From Photobacterium lipolyticum (lineage in GTDB: Bacteria; Pseudomonadota; Gammaproteobacteria; Enterobacterales; Vibrionaceae): DNA of 64,000 nt. The notes under the pieces are model-generated. The model saw nothing but the letters and a program-made list of their open reading frames with translations, was not told the DNA's origin and did not search any database. The translations under genes and the position numbers were made by a program. Below, one piece after another: positions 7,891 to 16,128 of the stretch; positions within the stretch are counted from its first letter, which is position 1; each line of letters starts with the position of its first letter. The stretch covers positions 170,030 to 234,029 of the forward strand of contig NZ_PYMC01000007.1 of the NCBI RefSeq assembly GCF_003026475.1, in the 5' to 3' direction.

Positions 7891-8514
7891 TCAAAATAGT
7901 AATGTCGCTACGATCAGTGTCTGCGCCAGGTAATAGCTTGACATAATGATACTAGTTGATCGTTTAAATGGCCCCCTAAAACGGTCAACAGCCAGCACCG
8001 TATCGGAAGCCATAAAAATCAGCGCCCCGACAAAGGCCAGCAAGCCAGTGGTGGAATGCGTTGTTAACCAGAATTCCCCGGCCGCCCAGGTCATCTGAGC
8101 GATCATGACAATATAAACTGCCACAGGAAACATCAGGCGCCCCAAAGCAGGCAGTAATAATAAGAAAACAATGATCCCGCCACCAAACAACATAGCCGGC
8201 AACCACCACACCATGCTTCCTGAAAGCTGACTCCAGAAAGCCACGGAATAAGCTACATGAGCCAGAAAGAAACAAGCTAGCCCCTGGATAAAACGATCTT
8301 TAGGAAGCATTAAAAACACATCCCCAACCGTCGAGAAGAGCAACCCTGTAAAAATCACCTGCTGATAAAAGCCAGTCAGCCCTGTCTGCCACGTAATGGA
8401 CAGAAGCAAAAACATGGTAAATGGCTTAAAGAAGAAAAACTGCCACTTAGGGCCATGATAGGCAGCATTAATATGTAATAAACCGGATAAAAAAATGGCT
8501 AACCAAACCCACAT
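7891..8514 (-). CDS. yhhN: YhhN/TMEM86 family membrane protein
   Basis: This 207-residue protein has about seven or eight hydrophobic helices and no signal peptide. It matches the YhhN family by the N-terminal YHGPKWQ...FKPFTMFLLL segment, the GDVFLMLPKDRF motif and the C-terminal FMASDTVLAVDRF motif. Those conserved acidic residues correspond to the active site proposed for the related animal lysoplasmalogenase TMEM86B. Enzymatic activity of the bacterial protein is an inference. E. coli also carries yhhN next to rsmD-yhhL-yhhM, so the neighbourhood is partly conserved here. Confidence 0.9.
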   Translation of the reverse strand: MWVWLAIFLSGLLHINAAYHGPKWQFFFFKPFTMFLLLSITWQTGLTGFYQQVIFTGLLFSTVGDVFLMLPKDRFIQGLACFFLAHVAYSVAFWSQLSGSMVWWLPAMLFGGGIIVFLLLLPALGRLMFPVAVYIVMIAQMTWAAGEFWLTTHSTTGLLAFVGALIFMASDTVLAVDRFRGPFKRSTSIIMSSYYLAQTLIVATLLF

Positions 8515-9285
8515 AGCATCACCGTTATTGTTATAAGCAAAGACAGTTTAGAAACCAAACCAAAATTGTCTAGCATGGAACCTCCATAACAAGACCCCGC
8601 TTGAAAAACAGTTACTAAACCTAGCAAGTCCCTATCACGGTTGCGTTGATACTATCCAGATAGAACAAATGGTACGGCCTTATTCCGGGCCTGCTGTAAC
8701 AACAAAGAAAGGGGAAATTCGCAGATACAGCGGTTCACTGAGATCAAACGGCTTCTGGTTCGCTTTTTTTTACCTTCCGGGATCAGATTCCGGACGAATA
8801 ACAGCTGTATTGCGACAATCTTGAAACACAACGACCCATTCAAAATCAACGACTTAAAAGAAAAAACATCTCAGTTAATCGAATTAGACCTTCATCCACC
8901 ATCAAATTGCCACCGCCTCCTGCCATTACCTTTACTCAGCAACTTATAAGCCTAAAATGCCCAACAAAAGCAGGTATTTATTCTGACTTTACGTTAAACA
9001 CTAAATATTATGAGTATCACCAGATAACCAACCCCACTTAAAAACCATTAAGCAGCCCCACACTGAATTTGATCCATTATTTCAAACAAACAACTTAGCC
9101 CCACAAAAGTGCTCACTTACCACCCATAACTAATCAATTAAAAACAACAACTTAAAAACCAAAAGGCAAAAGAAGAACCAATGCGTACAATTTTAAATCA
9201 ACCCAAAAAACACTGTTTCCTTCACGAAAAAAGGCAAACAAATGCCATTTAAATTGTTTTTATCAAACAAAAACAGCCAGCGCTA
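8515..9285. other. Long gap, G-poor and C-rich on the plus strand from about 8880
   Basis: No gene is supported in these 770 bases. A minus-strand frame at 8652-8849 has no recognisable motif. The first half should carry the yhhN promoter. From about 8880 to 9280 the plus strand is rich in A and C and very poor in G: positions 9001-9240 contain 63 C and only 20 G by hand count. Such C-over-G bias is typical of unstructured RNA and of Rho-utilisation sites if the plus strand is transcribed. Confidence 0.5.
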
Positions 9286-9315
9286 TTGCCTAACCACCAA
9301 AAAAGATGCTATTGT
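9286..9315 (+). promoter_or_regulatory. Predicted promoter of the 26-codon microgene
   Basis: A -35 box TTGCCT (9286-9291) and a -10 box TATTGT (9310-9315) are separated by 18 bases. The predicted start near 9322 would give a leader of about 35 bases containing the AAAGGAG ribosome-binding site. Confidence 0.4.
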
Positions 9316-9357
9316 TTTTAACACGATCAATTGAGCAGCAAACAAAGGAGCCTAACC

Positions 9358-9438
9358 ATGTTAACCCCTTCACAAAAACAAGGGCTTATGATGATCGCAG
9401 TTGTGGTTGGTCTGATGACACTGCCTGTGATCTACTAA
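9358..9438 (+). CDS. 26-residue predicted single-span membrane microprotein
   Basis: The frame begins MLTPSQKQGLMMIAVV and ends LMTLPVIY before TAA. A short polar N-terminus is followed by about 18 hydrophobic residues, enough for one membrane helix. Three things argue that it is a real gene: a near-ideal ribosome-binding site (AAAGGAG, 7 bases before ATG), a predicted promoter 45-70 bases upstream, and a strong intrinsic terminator 22 bases past the stop. I do not recognise the family. It is comparable in size to small membrane proteins such as YnhF or CydX, but the sequence differs from the ones I know. Confidence 0.7.
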   Translation: MLTPSQKQGLMMIAVVVGLMTLPVIY

Positions 9439-9460
9439 GTCAAAATAAAAATTCATAAAA

Positions 9461-9484
9461 ATGGCGCCTTTCGGCGCCATTTTT
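9461..9484 (+). terminator. Terminator of the microgene
   Basis: A perfect 8-bp stem ATGGCGCC/GGCGCCAT with a TTTC loop is flanked by A-run and T-run. It can work in both directions, so it may also end the minus-strand DUF4145 transcript. Confidence 0.85.
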
Positions 9485-9657
9485 CTACCTGTCAAAGCCT
9501 CACATTTGCGCTTACACATATGAACTTTCTCAAACACTGAAAAGCGCTGCGATCAGGCAGATAGCTGCGACAATGAAGTAAATACAATGCATTGAGAGAC
9601 AAAAAGGCCCTGTAAAAAGACAGAGCCCAGAGCGTATTGCGGTAGAAGATTAAGAAT

Positions 9658-10026
9658 CTATTTCGGGGATAAGTCGATATGATGCCAGTGAACGGAATAG
9701 AACCAGATAGCCAGCGCAGTAAAGCCCAGCACCAGTAAAACGGCCACGCTCCAGACAAAGCGTCCGCTCCGTGGGGTCAATTCCTTTTCACAATCATGGC
9801 AAGCCCTAAGAAAACCTTGTTTATCGTCTAACTGGTAACCCTCTTCATGCACCGTTTTATTGCGCACTGAAGCAATAAACCGCAGCTTTGGCAGAATTTC
9901 GTGAGGTAAACGCTCTTCGCAACTATTGATTAACTGGTGCAGCCCTTTTCCTTCAGCATGATAATGCTGACGAAGCAAATGCTCGATACGTCGCGAGCGT
10001 GTCACTACCATTTCGATATTTGCCAT
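9658..10026 (-). CDS. DUF4145-like protein with C-terminal membrane anchor
   Basis: This 122-residue protein has a helical soluble domain (about 1-80) with the LRFIASVRNKTVHEEGY segment typical of DUF4145/HEPN-like helical folds. One hydrophobic helix follows at about 90-112, and then a short tail. The RNKTVHE motif resembles the RxxxH region of HEPN domains. Here it is R-N-K-T-V-H, which fits the RX4-6H pattern, but nuclease activity is speculation. It is monocistronic. A tail-anchored topology with the domain in the cytoplasm is inferred. Confidence 0.7.
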   Translation of the reverse strand: MANIEMVVTRSRRIEHLLRQHYHAEGKGLHQLINSCEERLPHEILPKLRFIASVRNKTVHEEGYQLDDKQGFLRACHDCEKELTPRSGRFVWSVAVLLVLGFTALAIWFYSVHWHHIDLSPK

Positions 10027-10283
10027 AGCCTTTCCTTCCTTACTGCTATTTCTTTTACCTTAGCGCGAGTCGACAGCCATGCAAAGCATGCTGACACTGA
10101 TTTACAACCAAATTGTCCCTGTTCTGACATGACAATTATACTTCAGTGTCCGATCTCTTTGCTCAGTTCACCCGAAAATCCTGTCAGGGTCACGGATTCG
10201 TCACCTGGTGATACCGTCATAAGATTGAGCAGATAATAATGCTGTTATACAAAACGTTACCGAACCTATTAAGGAGATGACAG

Positions 10284-10616
10284 GTGCCAATATGGATTAT
10301 CCTGGCAATCGTCACGCTACTCATTGTTTCCGTTTTTTACTATGTGCGGTTTTATCGTCGCCATATGCTGGGTGAAAACGCCCCGGAACAAAAAATTAAA
10401 GTCGAGATTTTAGATAAGCAAAATGTCCCCGTTATCGGTGCGCGGCCAGGCGAAGACAACGAAGATTATTGGATTTATGTTCAGCCCGAACAAGGGGGCC
10501 CTAAGCGTGAATTCATGGTGGGCATTCACTACTATCACGCCTTAAATCGAGGCGATAAAGGTATTATGACCTATAAAGGCCGCACCTTTGTTCACTTCGC
10601 TTTGCAAAGAGACTAA
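10284..10616 (+). CDS. yhhM: DUF2500 family membrane-anchored protein (YhhM-like)
   Basis: This 110-residue protein has one N-terminal membrane helix (about 3-22), followed by a small beta-rich domain ending GDKGIMTYKGRTFVHF, close to the GDKGTLSYKGTRFVSF end of E. coli YhhM. The start is GTG, supported by AAGGAG 7 bases upstream. The function of DUF2500 is unknown. In E. coli it lies beside rsmD-yhhL-yhhN, so its presence here reflects the ancestral cluster, interrupted by the microgene and DUF4145 gene. Confidence 0.88.
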   Translation: MPIWIILAIVTLLIVSVFYYVRFYRRHMLGENAPEQKIKVEILDKQNVPVIGARPGEDNEDYWIYVQPEQGGPKREFMVGIHYYHALNRGDKGIMTYKGRTFVHFALQRD

Positions 10617-10650
10617 TCCCGACCTTTGCATCTCTGCTATTTCTGCCTGG

Positions 10651-11655
10651 TTAGGGCACCAGCCAGGCCGTCTTACTGCTTTTTGCTAACAACCAGCTGC
10701 CTATCAGAGCCAAACCTCCACAGATCAAGGTCCAGAACGGGATCATAATAATAGGATGGGCAAAATAGAGGCTAAATTCTCTTACCGGCCATAAAAATAT
10801 CGGATGCAATAAGTAAATACCTAAGCTGTAGCGACTGATAAACGCCAGTTTCTGCTTCCAGAATTCACCCAGCTGTTCACCATAGCACTGGCATACGGCA
10901 AAGATCATCGCGGCGATAAGTACCGTATTCAATGTCTTATACGAGAGCCAGCGACCGACCGTGTATTCCCCTTTGATCAGGCTGTTGCTCACCACCATAT
11001 AGTCCGTTAACAGCAACGCAGCAATGCCTAATGGCAGTAGCCACACCAACGGAGGCCAGCGAAACTGAAACAGGCAGTAACCTAACAGCAGGTAGCCGCT
11101 GTAAAGGATCAGTTCATTGCTCCAGAACCCATCAACCTTGAACAGAAATAAGGTTGACAGGGCTAGCCAGACGCCGGTGATGCCAATCACACTGCCACGA
11201 TCATACTTTCGCACCAGCCATTGGAAGAACGGCACAACAAAATAGAGAGGAATGAAATAATAGAAAAAACCCAGATGGTAGTAGGTTTCATGTACCGGTA
11301 AGGTTTGAAGGGTTTGCACCGCTTCGGCGGGATCAAAACCGGCCAGAGTCAATCCGGATAACACGGCGTAGAACACAGACCAGGCTAAAAAGGGGAGTAG
11401 TACTTTGCCCAAACGGCGTTTCACATAGTATTTAACATCAAAATCACGGGTGTCACTCAGCATCAGGGCACCGGTGATCATAATAAAGATCGGTACTGCC
11501 CAGCGGCTGAAACTGTTAAAGCTAATGGCCGTGATCCATTCACTATCGGTGATCACCCCGAGCTGATCACGATACGGCCCCAGCACATGGATCACTACCA
11601 CCGCTACCGCTGCAATACATCGCAACAGATCAAAAAACCACACCTTTTCTCTCAC
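10651..11655 (-). CDS. Acyltransferase 3 (OafA/WecH-like) membrane protein
   Basis: This protein of about 334 residues has ten or so membrane helices and belongs to the acyltransferase 3 family, which O-acetylates surface polysaccharides or other envelope molecules. The N-terminal FFDLLRCIAAVAVVVIH carries the conserved family histidine. SRWAVPIFIMITGALM and SRYSLGIYLLHPIF are further signatures. GGAGG lies 8 bases before a GTG at 11655, so I prefer that to the GTG at 11664. WecH (O-acetylation of enterobacterial common antigen) is the nearest type I know. The acceptor here cannot be told, since no polysaccharide cluster adjoins it. Confidence 0.85.
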   Translation of the reverse strand: MREKVWFFDLLRCIAAVAVVVIHVLGPYRDQLGVITDSEWITAISFNSFSRWAVPIFIMITGALMLSDTRDFDVKYYVKRRLGKVLLPFLAWSVFYAVLSGLTLAGFDPAEAVQTLQTLPVHETYYHLGFFYYFIPLYFVVPFFQWLVRKYDRGSVIGITGVWLALSTLFLFKVDGFWSNELILYSGYLLLGYCLFQFRWPPLVWLLPLGIAALLLTDYMVVSNSLIKGEYTVGRWLSYKTLNTVLIAAMIFAVCQCYGEQLGEFWKQKLAFISRYSLGIYLLHPIFLWPVREFSLYFAHPIIMIPFWTLICGGLALIGSWLLAKSSKTAWLVP

Positions 11656-11794
11656 GCTCCACACCTCCAGCCGGACCCGTTCCGAGAGACGCTACGATCT
11701 CATCTCTCGCCTCTGAATATAGCAGTAAGCCAGAATAAGTACCTGAACTTACTCTGACTTCATGGACGCCCTGTCATTTTACCGGTAGTGAGGA

Positions 11795-13015
11795 TTATGA
11801 GGATGAATACTGGCTATATTTTGCAGCCCAGATCACGGCCTGCTGGTAACTTGTTGCGACCAAATCTTCTTTAATGCCTAAATCATGACAGCACTCAGTA
11901 ACTCGCGGCCAGTCGGCCTGATCATAGGCATCTAATAGAGCCAGCATCTGGCCCAGTTGGCCATGATGGTTCAGCAACGCGTCTTGCACTTCCTGTTCCA
12001 GCGGCAATAATGCCAGTAACTGTTCCAGAGAGCTATCGAGCAACGCATCGAGTAAAGAAAACATACCGGTGAGAAATGCCAGCTCGGCTTTCGCGCTAAG
12101 GCTGCTATTTCTCGCCAGTACCTCACACATCCGCGCCCGCTGCAATGACAGTAAATACAGCTCTTTGGGTTTATCCAGCGCGGCATGTGCCGTGGCAACC
12201 ACACCGACAAACATCCGGATTTTATCTTCCCCCAGATACACCAAGGCCTGTTTAAACGAACTGATTGGCTCAATAGTGCGGGTACCTGCCGCATTAACGT
12301 AACGCAGTAACAGATAAGACAGTGAGACATCACTGCCGATGATCTGTTCCACCCGTTGAAAATCAACCGAGTCACGGCAGATCTCTTGCAAGAGCCTTAC
12401 CGTGGTCAGTTTTTCCGGCTCCACCTGACGATTCTTTAACAGCTCCGGCTTACTGAAGTAATAGCCCTGAAAAAAATGGAAGCCCGCTTGGTAAGCGGCT
12501 TCAAAAGCCTGATGGGTTTCCACTTTTTCGGCCAGAAATTTCAGCTTATGCTTCTGGTGCCGAGCCACAAACTGACACGCTTGCTCCACCCCCAGCGTCA
12601 TCAAATCCAGTTTGATAATGTGTACATACGGGAAGAAGCGCAGCCACTGCGGAGACAGTTCAAAATCATCAAGGGCGATCACATAACCATTGCGGTATAA
12701 GAATTGAATTGCCCCAAACAATTCATCATCGGGCACACAGGTTTCCAGTATTTCGATGATCACCCGTTTTTTCGGCAACATCAGAGGCAGTAACTGTACC
12801 AGGCTTTCATGGGGGAAATTGATAAAGGTGCGCTGACCGGAAGTGGCGAGGTTATCTCCCACTGCCATATAGTTTTCTACCAGCAGCCGACTAGTTGCTT
12901 TATTGGCTTCAATTAACGGAAACGCATTACTCTCACCATCACGAAATAGCAGCTCGTAACCGACAGTGCGTTGCTGACGGTTAAAAATAGGCTGACGAGC
13001 GACATAAGAATACAT
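11795..13015 (-). CDS. EAL-HDOD protein (CdgJ/YuxH-like)
   Basis: This 406-residue cytoplasmic protein has an N-terminal EAL domain (about 1-200) and a C-terminal HDOD domain (about 200-390). The EAL signature is changed to ELLFR (from Glu21). Other phosphodiesterase positions are retained: FINFP, EILET, LDDF, IKLD, AEKVE and FQGYYFSKP. It may therefore still bind or hydrolyse cyclic di-GMP. Vibrio cholerae CdgJ has this architecture and affects motility. HDOD domains lack the HD metal ligands and act in signalling. It is monocistronic, and no regulatory site was recognised. Confidence 0.88.
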   Translation of the reverse strand: MYSYVARQPIFNRQQRTVGYELLFRDGESNAFPLIEANKATSRLLVENYMAVGDNLATSGQRTFINFPHESLVQLLPLMLPKKRVIIEILETCVPDDELFGAIQFLYRNGYVIALDDFELSPQWLRFFPYVHIIKLDLMTLGVEQACQFVARHQKHKLKFLAEKVETHQAFEAAYQAGFHFFQGYYFSKPELLKNRQVEPEKLTTVRLLQEICRDSVDFQRVEQIIGSDVSLSYLLLRYVNAAGTRTIEPISSFKQALVYLGEDKIRMFVGVVATAHAALDKPKELYLLSLQRARMCEVLARNSSLSAKAELAFLTGMFSLLDALLDSSLEQLLALLPLEQEVQDALLNHHGQLGQMLALLDAYDQADWPRVTECCHDLGIKEDLVATSYQQAVIWAAKYSQYSSS

Positions 13016-13119
13016 GAGTGACTGTAATTATCCTTTTAATCAATAAAATGATGATCGAACAGCGGTTCAGATCATATCAGCATAACGGTATACAGCGCTC
13101 GCTTCCTGATGCACCATCA

Positions 13120-13737
13120 TTAAGCACGAGCAGAGGCGAGTAAAGCACCACAACCAATAAACATTGAACCAAAGACACGATTTAAGGTATTCATGACCCG
13201 AGATGAGCGAATATACCCCGTTAATCTCGATGCCAATGTGACATAACACAACATTACACAAGTATCGATAGCAACGGTGGTAATACCCAGCACCGTGATT
13301 TGCACTATTTGCGGTTCAGCTGGGTTAAGGAACTGAGGGAATAAAGCGACCAGAAACACAATTGTTTTAGGATTTGTCAGATTAACCATGACGGCCTGCC
13401 TAAAAAGCAACCAGCCAGACACCGGCTCAGTCTTTGTTTTAACCTCAAAGGTCGCTTTCTCGCGCCACTTCTGTAAACCAAGCCAGAGCAGATACCCCAC
13501 CCCGACCCATTTAATCACCGTGAATGCCAGTGCTGACTGCGCGACAAGCGCCCCCAGCCCGATCCCCACCAAAATAATATGGAAAGCCAAGCCTATCTGC
13601 AGACCTGCAATAGACGCCAGGGACTTACGAAAGCCATAAACCATCCCATTACTGATAGAATTCACTGTGCCCGAGCCCGGGGCAAAACTGAAAACCACGG
13701 CCGTCGCCAGATAGGCCAGCCAAACGTCAATACTCAC
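13120..13737 (-). CDS. rhtB: RhtB/LysE-family amino-acid exporter
   Basis: This 205-residue inner-membrane exporter has about six helices. The N-terminal PGSGTVNSISNGMVYGFRKS segment carries the conserved glycine-rich family motif, followed by GLQIGLAFHI. The translated start is GTG with GGAG 7 bases upstream. It is divergent from pldB, and yigL follows pldB, the same neighbourhood as rhtB-pldB-yigL in E. coli. On that basis I assign it to RhtB (homoserine and homoserine-lactone efflux). The substrate itself is not visible from sequence. Confidence 0.87.
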   Translation of the reverse strand: MSIDVWLAYLATAVVFSFAPGSGTVNSISNGMVYGFRKSLASIAGLQIGLAFHIILVGIGLGALVAQSALAFTVIKWVGVGYLLWLGLQKWREKATFEVKTKTEPVSGWLLFRQAVMVNLTNPKTIVFLVALFPQFLNPAEPQIVQITVLGITTVAIDTCVMLCYVTLASRLTGYIRSSRVMNTLNRVFGSMFIGCGALLASARA

Positions 13738-14055
13738 AGCAATACTCCATAATTTACGATACCGGCCAGCTCATTGATACCATTAGTATTACAAATGCGA
13801 CCGATATTCAGATTAGTTAACAGAAGAATGATAATTAAAGCAATCTGACCATAGTGTTCCTACTGCTGGATTAATCCATTTGGCATCATATCGACTAATT
13901 GTTCAATTATATATAAGCAGTCGTATTGGGTTATACTGTAAGGCCAGAGTTATTCATTCCGGCTAAATAACGGATGAGCCTTTGGCTTCAGCCATTCGCA
14001 CAGCTGCTATTCATCGTTATTGCTTTCTTTACCGAAAACCAAACAGAGAGAGACC
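13738..14055. other. Divergent promoter region rhtB-pldB
   Basis: For rhtB a minus-strand pair TTGCTT (13838-13843) and TTAACT (13815-13820) with a 17-base spacer is plausible. For pldB a TATACT box lies near 13932 without a good -35. No other gene is visible in these 318 bases. Confidence 0.35.
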
Positions 14056-15048
14056 ATGACAGCCCAACCTCCCCACTACTTTGATTTTACTCAGGAGCCT
14101 CAGTTCACCGAGACCATGGCTGGCCCGGTCGCGGAAATGTGGCAACACAGGCAGGAAGGCATGTTTCAGGGTGTCGATAACCTCAATATTGGTTGGGTCA
14201 GCCTGACAGGTTATAACCATGACAAAGCGATTATCGTTGTCAACGGCCGTATCGAGAGTTACTGGAAATACCAGGAGCTCTTTTACGATTTAGTCAAGCA
14301 AGGTTATGACGTATATGCCCTGGATCACCGCGGTCAGGGGATTTCTGATCGCCTTACGCAAGATACCGAGCTGGGGCATGTTGAAGAATTTGATGACTAT
14401 GTCAGCGATCTGAAATCCTTTTTCGATACGGTAGTCAAACCGAAAGATTACCTGCAGCACTTTATGCTGGGCCACTCCATGGGCGGCACGATTGCCACCT
14501 TGTTTCTCGCTCAATATCCGACGCTGATCGATAGTGCCGTCCTTAGCGCGCCAATGCACGGTATCCGAATTTCAAACTGGATGAAGCCCATTGCCTCGCC
14601 GCTCGCCAGAGTTGTCGAGCAATTGCAGCGCCAGCCAGATTACGCGCCGGGGCAGGTACCTTATTATCCCAAACCCTTTATCGATAACCCGCTTTGTCAG
14701 AGTCAGGTGCGCTATCAGTGGTTCCGCGATCTGTATGAAAGCAAACCGGAGCTGAAAATTGGCGGCCCGAGTGCCCGCTGGGTCTGGCAAGGCATGGCTG
14801 CGGCTAACCGTTGTATTGAGCAGGCAGCGCAAATCACCACGCCAATTTTACTCCTCCAGGGCAGCGCCGATCATATTGTTGATAATCTGGCCCACCAGCG
14901 CTTTTATCAGGCCATGCTACAGGCCGATCGCCAGTGCCAGTTAAAAATCATTGAAGGCGCTCGCCATGAATTGTTGTTTGAGCAAGACCAATACCGTAAT
15001 CCGGTGCTGGCCGCGACCCTCTTTCACCTGAGCCAGAGTACGCTTTAA
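14056..15048 (+). CDS. pldB: PldB, lysophospholipase L2 (alpha/beta hydrolase)
   Basis: This 330-residue serine hydrolase of the alpha/beta fold deacylates lysophospholipids at the inner membrane. The nucleophile elbow is GHSMGG (about residues 139-144). The DHRGQGISDR segment and the late HELLFEQD segment supply the oxyanion-side and catalytic histidine regions, with Asp in SADHIVDN. I choose ATG 14056 (purine-rich AGAGAG upstream) over ATG 14020. It precedes yigL with a 203-base gap, the same order as E. coli pldB-yigL. Confidence 0.93.
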   Translation: MTAQPPHYFDFTQEPQFTETMAGPVAEMWQHRQEGMFQGVDNLNIGWVSLTGYNHDKAIIVVNGRIESYWKYQELFYDLVKQGYDVYALDHRGQGISDRLTQDTELGHVEEFDDYVSDLKSFFDTVVKPKDYLQHFMLGHSMGGTIATLFLAQYPTLIDSAVLSAPMHGIRISNWMKPIASPLARVVEQLQRQPDYAPGQVPYYPKPFIDNPLCQSQVRYQWFRDLYESKPELKIGGPSARWVWQGMAAANRCIEQAAQITTPILLLQGSADHIVDNLAHQRFYQAMLQADRQCQLKIIEGARHELLFEQDQYRNPVLAATLFHLSQSTL

Positions 15049-15251
15049 CGTAATCTTGAATCCAGTAATCACCGGAATAACAGGATAATTAACAATATTG
15101 GTATAAGAAAATCCGGACCGAAAAGCGGAAGTGTAATAACATAATAATAGCCTCTTTTTTCTGACCAAAAGTAGTTTAGAATTCATCATACTAATTAGGT
15201 ACAGGCTAGGCGACCTGCACCTCTCCCCTGTCCCTATCATCGAGAGTTTTC

Positions 15252-16049
15252 ATGTACAAAATTGTTGCTTCAGATCTAGACGGTACGCTTTTAACCCCGG
15301 ACCATAAAATCACCCCATTCACCAAAGACGTGCTTAATCGCTTACACCAGCAAGGCAAAGACTTTGTTTTTGCCACCGGGCGTCATCACATTGATGTGGC
15401 GGGTATGCGTGAACACCTGGGGATCCCTGCGTATATGATCACCTCAAACGGTGCCCGGGTACACAACAGTCAGGGAGAGGTGGTATTCCAACAGGATGTA
15501 CCGGCAGAGGTTGTTAAAACCCTCATAGAGATGACCAAAGACGATAATGAAATGAAAATCCATATTTATCGTAACGATGACTGGCTGCTCAGCGAAGAAG
15601 ACGACAGTTTAAAAGACTTTCATGACAACTTTAGCTACCAGCTTTTTGACGTCAACAACCCGCCACTGGAAGGGGTTGCCAAGGTCTTCTTTATTCGCCA
15701 TGACGCAGATCACGACAAATTGGTAAAATGGGAAAATCGATTCAAAGAGCAACTGGCTGGGCGGGCCAATGTTGCGTTCTCCACCCCGTGGTGCTTGGAA
15801 GTGATGGATGCCGGCGTTTCCAAAGGCCATGCGCTGAAAGCGGTTGCCGAGGAAAAAGGCCATGCGCTGAATGATTGCATCGCTTTCGGTGACGGTATGA
15901 ATGATGTCGAACTGTTAACCATGGCCGGTAAAGGGCTGGTGATGGGTACCTCCCACGAGAAAGTGAAAAAAGCCCTGCCAAATCATGAAGTCATCGGCTC
16001 TAGTAGTGATGAAGCCGTCGCCCATTACCTGGCTAACAACTTACTGTAA
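15252..16049 (+). CDS. yigL: YigL, Cof-type HAD phosphatase
   Basis: This 265-residue HAD-superfamily phosphatase has the nucleophile motif DLDGTL (residues 8-13) and the C-terminal GDGMNDVELL metal-binding motif. The SNGARVH and GGVSKGHAL-like (DAGVSKGHAL) segments are typical of the Cof/YigL group. E. coli YigL dephosphorylates sugar phosphates and is part of the response to sugar-phosphate stress. Here it follows pldB as in E. coli. A terminator lies 18 bases downstream. Confidence 0.94.
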   Translation: MYKIVASDLDGTLLTPDHKITPFTKDVLNRLHQQGKDFVFATGRHHIDVAGMREHLGIPAYMITSNGARVHNSQGEVVFQQDVPAEVVKTLIEMTKDDNEMKIHIYRNDDWLLSEEDDSLKDFHDNFSYQLFDVNNPPLEGVAKVFFIRHDADHDKLVKWENRFKEQLAGRANVAFSTPWCLEVMDAGVSKGHALKAVAEEKGHALNDCIAFGDGMNDVELLTMAGKGLVMGTSHEKVKKALPNHEVIGSSSDEAVAHYLANNLL

Positions 16050-16066
16050 TACGCCCCACCCCCCCC

Positions 16067-16091
16067 AAAAAGCTGCTCCAGGCAGCTTTTT
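16067..16091 (+). terminator. Terminator of yigL
   Basis: Stem AAAAAGCTGC/GCAGCTTTTT with a 5-base loop lies directly after the yigL stop. A run of eight C precedes it (about 16059-16066). Confidence 0.85.
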
Positions 16092-16128
16092 GAGGTTAAC
16101 GAACCGTCGATCGTGAAGAGGTATTTGA

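Noticed and set aside
8652..8849. Minus-strand frame of 65 codons in the gap after yhhN
   Set aside because: No ribosome-binding site, no recognisable motif, and surrounding sequence looks non-coding.
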